This document shows positions 60,501 to 64,000 of a stretch of DNA of 64,000 nucleotides, piece by piece. Below the pieces are notes generated by a model, which saw only the letters and a list, made by a program, of their open reading frames with translations, ran no database searches and was not told the DNA's origin. How positions within the stretch are numbered: position 1 is the stretch's first letter; every line of letters begins with the position of its first letter. Source of the DNA: Ehretia macrophylla (lineage: Eukaryota > Streptophyta > Magnoliopsida > Boraginales > Ehretiaceae); assembly GCA_037974665.1 (NCBI GenBank), contig CM075783.1:17454762-17518761 (forward strand), read 5' to 3'. The translations under genes were made by a program, and so were the position numbers.

Positions 60501-60906
60501 TCAGAAGAAGTTTTGTACGTAATTATGTGGTATTGTAGAGATGTGTATTTTAGCCTTCTAATATTATTGGCATGTAATAACTATAAGAATTACCTTATTG
60601 TCTAGTTAGCTTGCATTCATGTGTGAATTGAACTTGATAATTGTCGACTGTATGCTTGTTGTGAACCTTTGTTGAGTTTCAAGGCTCAGATGACCTTGAA
60701 GAGTTTGTTGTTTGTATTGGTGTCATGGGGCGGTAATTGTGAAGGAGTTGCTTCGTGGTTATAGCCTATGTGCAGGTATCGGATAGTCCTATAAACAGGA
60801 GAGACTCCGTCTGTTTTTCTTAAATTTTTGTGTCCGGGTTTGGATATAGGTTGAGAATAGCATGATTAATAGGAGTTCTAGTTCCGTGAGGGATCGGGGT
60901 GCTACA
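57542..60906 (+). mobile_element. Solo LTR, Tekay/Del-like
   Basis: 3365 bp, from TGTGACGACCC to GATCGGGGTGCTACA, with a perfect AAAAG duplication at 57537-57541 and 60907-60911 and no primer site after it. It is inserted in the older LTR 43294-62915. Its stem-loop is at 59723-59783. It is closest to the LTR at 29593-33020. Confidence 0.88.
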
Positions 60907-62921
60907 AAAAGGGAGAGAATTTCTTCACCAAGCATTGGAATTGATCTCTTGGCTTAGCTTTGGAAGGGTTTTGGAGCATTTTGGAGCTTATGCAACTAGT
61001 TTACAACTACAAAATTGTGAGGGAGTTACATTTGTTTGAATTTAAAGTTTGTCATCCTTTTAAATTTTGTGATTTGTTAGAATTAGCTATTGAAATGCTT
61101 AAATATGGTGTTAAATATGATTTATATGTTGTTTGGACTATGCTTGAGTAGCTTATTAGTAGATTCCATGGTTGAAGCTTGAGATTGCATGAAGAAGATG
61201 ATGAATAGTGCCAAAATTTAGGGTTTTGATAAAAATTGCTAATTAGATTGAATTAAGGCTTCAATTAAGTGTTTTAGACATTAGTGAAACTAGTTAGAAG
61301 CTCACGTGAAGTTAAATTGCTCGAATTTGAGTTAAATTGCAAAATTGGCTAACTTTTAAAAGGGGGGTTTTTCACGAAAGATAATCCGGGCTCATTTGGA
61401 CTTTGGATTAGATATCCTTGGGGCATGGAAGCACTATTGGTGCTTTCATTGTGATAAATTGGGGTCTGGATAGGGTAGGTGTAGTTAGAATTCGCTCGGG
61501 GTCTTCCCGAACTTTTATCTCCAAAGCGGGTTTTTAGGGCTTAGGTAGGTGTCTTTTGGCCTCCCTAGGGATATAAAATGATTGGTTTGTGAATTTGATA
61601 TCTTGGATTTTGAGTGGGAGAAGAATTGTCTAACGATCAAAGGGAAAAATGTAAGAGTTAATGCCTTTGTGTTTATATGAACTTGTAAATGCTTGTTAGG
61701 CATTTATATGCATGTTAAAGCTATATATTTAAGCTATATATGGAGTTTTGTGGGAAATATGATATTTGCCTCTTTTGTGATTATATAGTTATTTCGTGTA
61801 TAATTGCTTATATTATGATTAATTGCGAGGGCGGCTTACTTTGTCGTCCCTCTTACGTGTTATTTGATGTTCTTGATTCTCGTGGACTTGTTTCGGGGTT
61901 GCGCAATATTTTCGGACATGGAAGCGTCAAGAAACACGGGCGGCATCGAGCTTGCCGTGTTCCCTCGACTATCATGGTGCCTATTTATTTTCTCTCACTG
62001 AGTATACTCCACTACCCCAGATGTGTGGTTTACCTTGTTGGGGCATATGGACCTATCTCAAGAGAAAGGATCGTAGGATCGGGGTACATCCGGAGTACCC
62101 CATTTGGAGGAATAAAGGATTTGGTGGTAATTGTTTGAAGATTGTGGCTCGTGGTTTGAGACTGAAGACATGAAGTGGAACCGTATCCTTTTTTTATATG
62201 GTTAAATACTTGTCTATTTGATCTTGTTGCTTGTGTTATATATATATGACTATCTTTGTTGCATATTATGTTGCACGTCCCGGTATGCTGCATCACCTCC
62301 CTCGCTGGGCAACACTATTTCTCACTCCTCATTTAACATGTTTCAGGAGAAGCTGTGGTAGATCCCCAACTAGTAGGGGTAGTAGAAGAAGAAAAAGTAC
62401 AAGTTGAACAACTCTCGTGACTTTCTTGTGTGTTAAGGTTGATTAAATTGTGCAGCTTGTGTGAAGATATTGTTTGGTGTTCTATTGAGACCATGTGGTC
62501 TTGTATATATTAGGTGGATGTAACAAGTTGCAATATTGTATGAATAATAGTAAAGTAGATGGCATGTAATGATTGGTTCTAGTTTTACTTTCTCTTATTG
62601 CATGCTTGTATATTGATAGTAGAGGGTTGAACTTGGCTTGTCATTGTGACTTACTATTTTTGGTTAAAGTTTAGAATTATCTTGCACGCTTGTATGTGAT
62701 TTAGATTTTAAGGTATCAAGACTCGGTTAGTCTTGGAAAGTTGTTTGGTTATTATTAATATGGAAGTTGAGTTGTATGAAGTGTTTGCTAGTTGCCTCGG
62801 GACTTGTATGTGACTATATGCAAGTAACCAGTTTGTCCACAGTACAGAGGAGAGTCTGTCCATATGACGGGTCCGGACTTGACTTGTAGCATGGGGTTGG
62901 GTTTGGGGCGTTACATTTAGG

Positions 62922-62933
62922 TGGTATCATAGC
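62922..62933 (+). other. Primer-binding site of the outer LTR
   Basis: TGGTATCATAGC, one base from the usual initiator tRNA-Met site, 6 bp after the LTR end at 62915. It shows that 43294-62915 is a 5' LTR and not a solo LTR at the time of insertion. Confidence 0.75.
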
Positions 62934-62953
62934 TATTTGAATGCATGAAGCTA

Positions 62954-64000
62954 TGTAACGCCCCGAACCCAACCCAACGTTAAAGTCAGGATCGGACCCG
63001 TCACTCGAACAGAGTCTCCTCTGTACCAAGGACAAAACTGTTTCCTGTAAACATTCACTCAAGACATTGAACTATAACAACAACTTATCTTTTAATATCA
63101 TCAAAGCCCAAAACACAATCACAAGGCCATCCGAGCCTTTGAGCAACCACATTTTACTTAAGCACACAAGCATGCAAGATAAGTTGGATTTAACCATATG
63201 TAGTTAAATACAATATAAGTTATAAGTTCCATATGTAGATCAATAAACACTCCAAGCATGCAAGAGAAATTAAAATCTAGAATTCATTATTACAATCCAA
63301 CAACTTTCTTTAACATTATAGTCCACAACTACTAGACATATACACAAGACTCCAAGGTCTCAAAATACATTAATAACAAGAACTCCACACAAGTAGCACA
63401 TAATATCCACCTTAGCACACAAAGTCAAGGATTCTGATCTACGTGAACTTCTTCTTCTTCTTCTACTTCTAACAGCTAGGGATTCACCTCAGCTTTTCCT
63501 GAAACATTTCAAATGAGGAGTGAGCAACAAAGTTTCCCAGCGAGGGAGGTGATGCAACATGCCAACGTGCAATATGATATGCAAACACAAGAAAACATAT
63601 ACAAGTCACATAAACTAACAAGACAATAAGCCAAACAATTGATCACTTTAAAAAGGATATGGTTCCACTTCCAAGTCTTCATCCACGAGCCACAAACCAC
63701 GAGCATCATGAACATGCCAGCAAACCCCAAACACCAACAATTAGGATACTCCGGATGTATCCCGATCCTATGACCCTTTCTCCCGAGGTAGGTCCATGCC
63801 TAGCAGGTGAACCACGCCTCTGGGGTAGTGGAGTATGCCTTAGCGAGAAAGGGAATAGGCACCATAGTAGTCGAGGGAGCACGGCAAGCCCGACGCCGCC
63901 CGTGTTTCTCGACGCTACCATGTTCGAAAAGATTGCGCAATCCCAAGACAAGACACAAGCATTCAAGAAATCACATAACACGTATACGGGACGATAAAGT
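62954..64000 (-). mobile_element. LTR in reverse orientation, runs off the window
   Basis: Starts TGTAACGCCCCGAACCC at 62954, after AGCTA (62949-62953) as possible target site. Read on the minus strand it is the 3' end of an LTR of the same subfamily as 43294-62915, with a stem-loop at 63863-63922. Whether a full element or a solo LTR follows cannot be seen. Confidence 0.75.

Larger units (their letters stand above)
43294..62915 (+). mobile_element. 5' LTR of a Tekay/Del-like element, split by later insertions
   Basis: It starts TGTGAGACCCCG at 43294 and ends GGGCGTTACA at 62915, beside a primer site. Its own sequence is 43294-44132, 57414-57541 and 60912-62915 (about 3.0 kb). The continuity follows from the target duplications of the two LTRs inserted in it. 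AC-rich and GA-rich tracts lie at 43620-43760, and a stem-loop at 61917-61977. Only about 38 bp of internal sequence remain visible before another LTR begins. It is the oldest layer of this cluster. Confidence 0.6.

Overview
This window is plant nuclear DNA, almost certainly from a flowering plant and probably a eudicot. The reasons are plant-specific families throughout: DC1 (C1-like zinc finger) genes, a G-type lectin S-receptor kinase fragment, a vicilin-like cupin fragment, an Athila element, a Tekay/Del chromovirus, a plant L1-type LINE with DUF4283 and zf-RVT domains, and CACTA, hAT and PIF/Harbinger DNA transposons. The DNA is AT-rich. No intact host gene is visible. I found no rRNA, tRNA or CRISPR features, and nothing looks bacterial or organellar.

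Region 1-14.3 kb is a DC1 gene remnant between two copies of a duplicated block (1-3385 and 9688-11780). Both copies carry the left part of the same hAT-like element with a PIF/Harbinger-like element inside it. Copy A also carries a 1.4-kb non-autonomous hAT that has captured pieces of two unrelated host genes. Copy B keeps the whole hAT (9853-14297), which holds the Harbinger-like element, a foldback MITE and a small CACTA. Between the copies lie DC1 pieces on the minus strand: the N-terminal part at 8601-9290, a possible middle piece at 6185-6498 and the C-terminal part at 4098-4691. An old Ty3/gypsy remnant sits at the cut end of the first.

Region 14.3-27.1 kb holds a 5'-truncated LINE (15478-16022), a nearly full-length decayed LINE (16061-22378) that landed about 20 bp beyond it, a solo LTR (22689-25185), a 30-bp minisatellite, a Tourist-like MITE and the C-terminal remnant of a second DC1 gene.

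Region 27.1-42.1 kb is a large CACTA element inserted in that second DC1 gene. It carries an En/Spm (Ptta-type) protein gene on the minus strand, split by a block made of a diverged LTR (29593 to about 33020) and a broken Athila element (to 41087).

Region 42.1-64 kb starts with an unexplained 309-bp tandem duplication and then becomes nested LTRs. The outer LTR (43294-62915) ends beside its own primer-binding site. It contains a solo LTR (44133-57408), which contains a whole-looking young Tekay/Del element (46102-55849), and a second solo LTR (57542-60906). A reverse-oriented LTR starts at 62954 and runs off the window. Target-site duplications fix the order of most of these insertions.

The two observations I rate highest are the gene-capturing hAT at 1003-2415 and a stem-loop kept at about the same place, 0.85-1.15 kb from the LTR 3' end, in six diverged LTRs.
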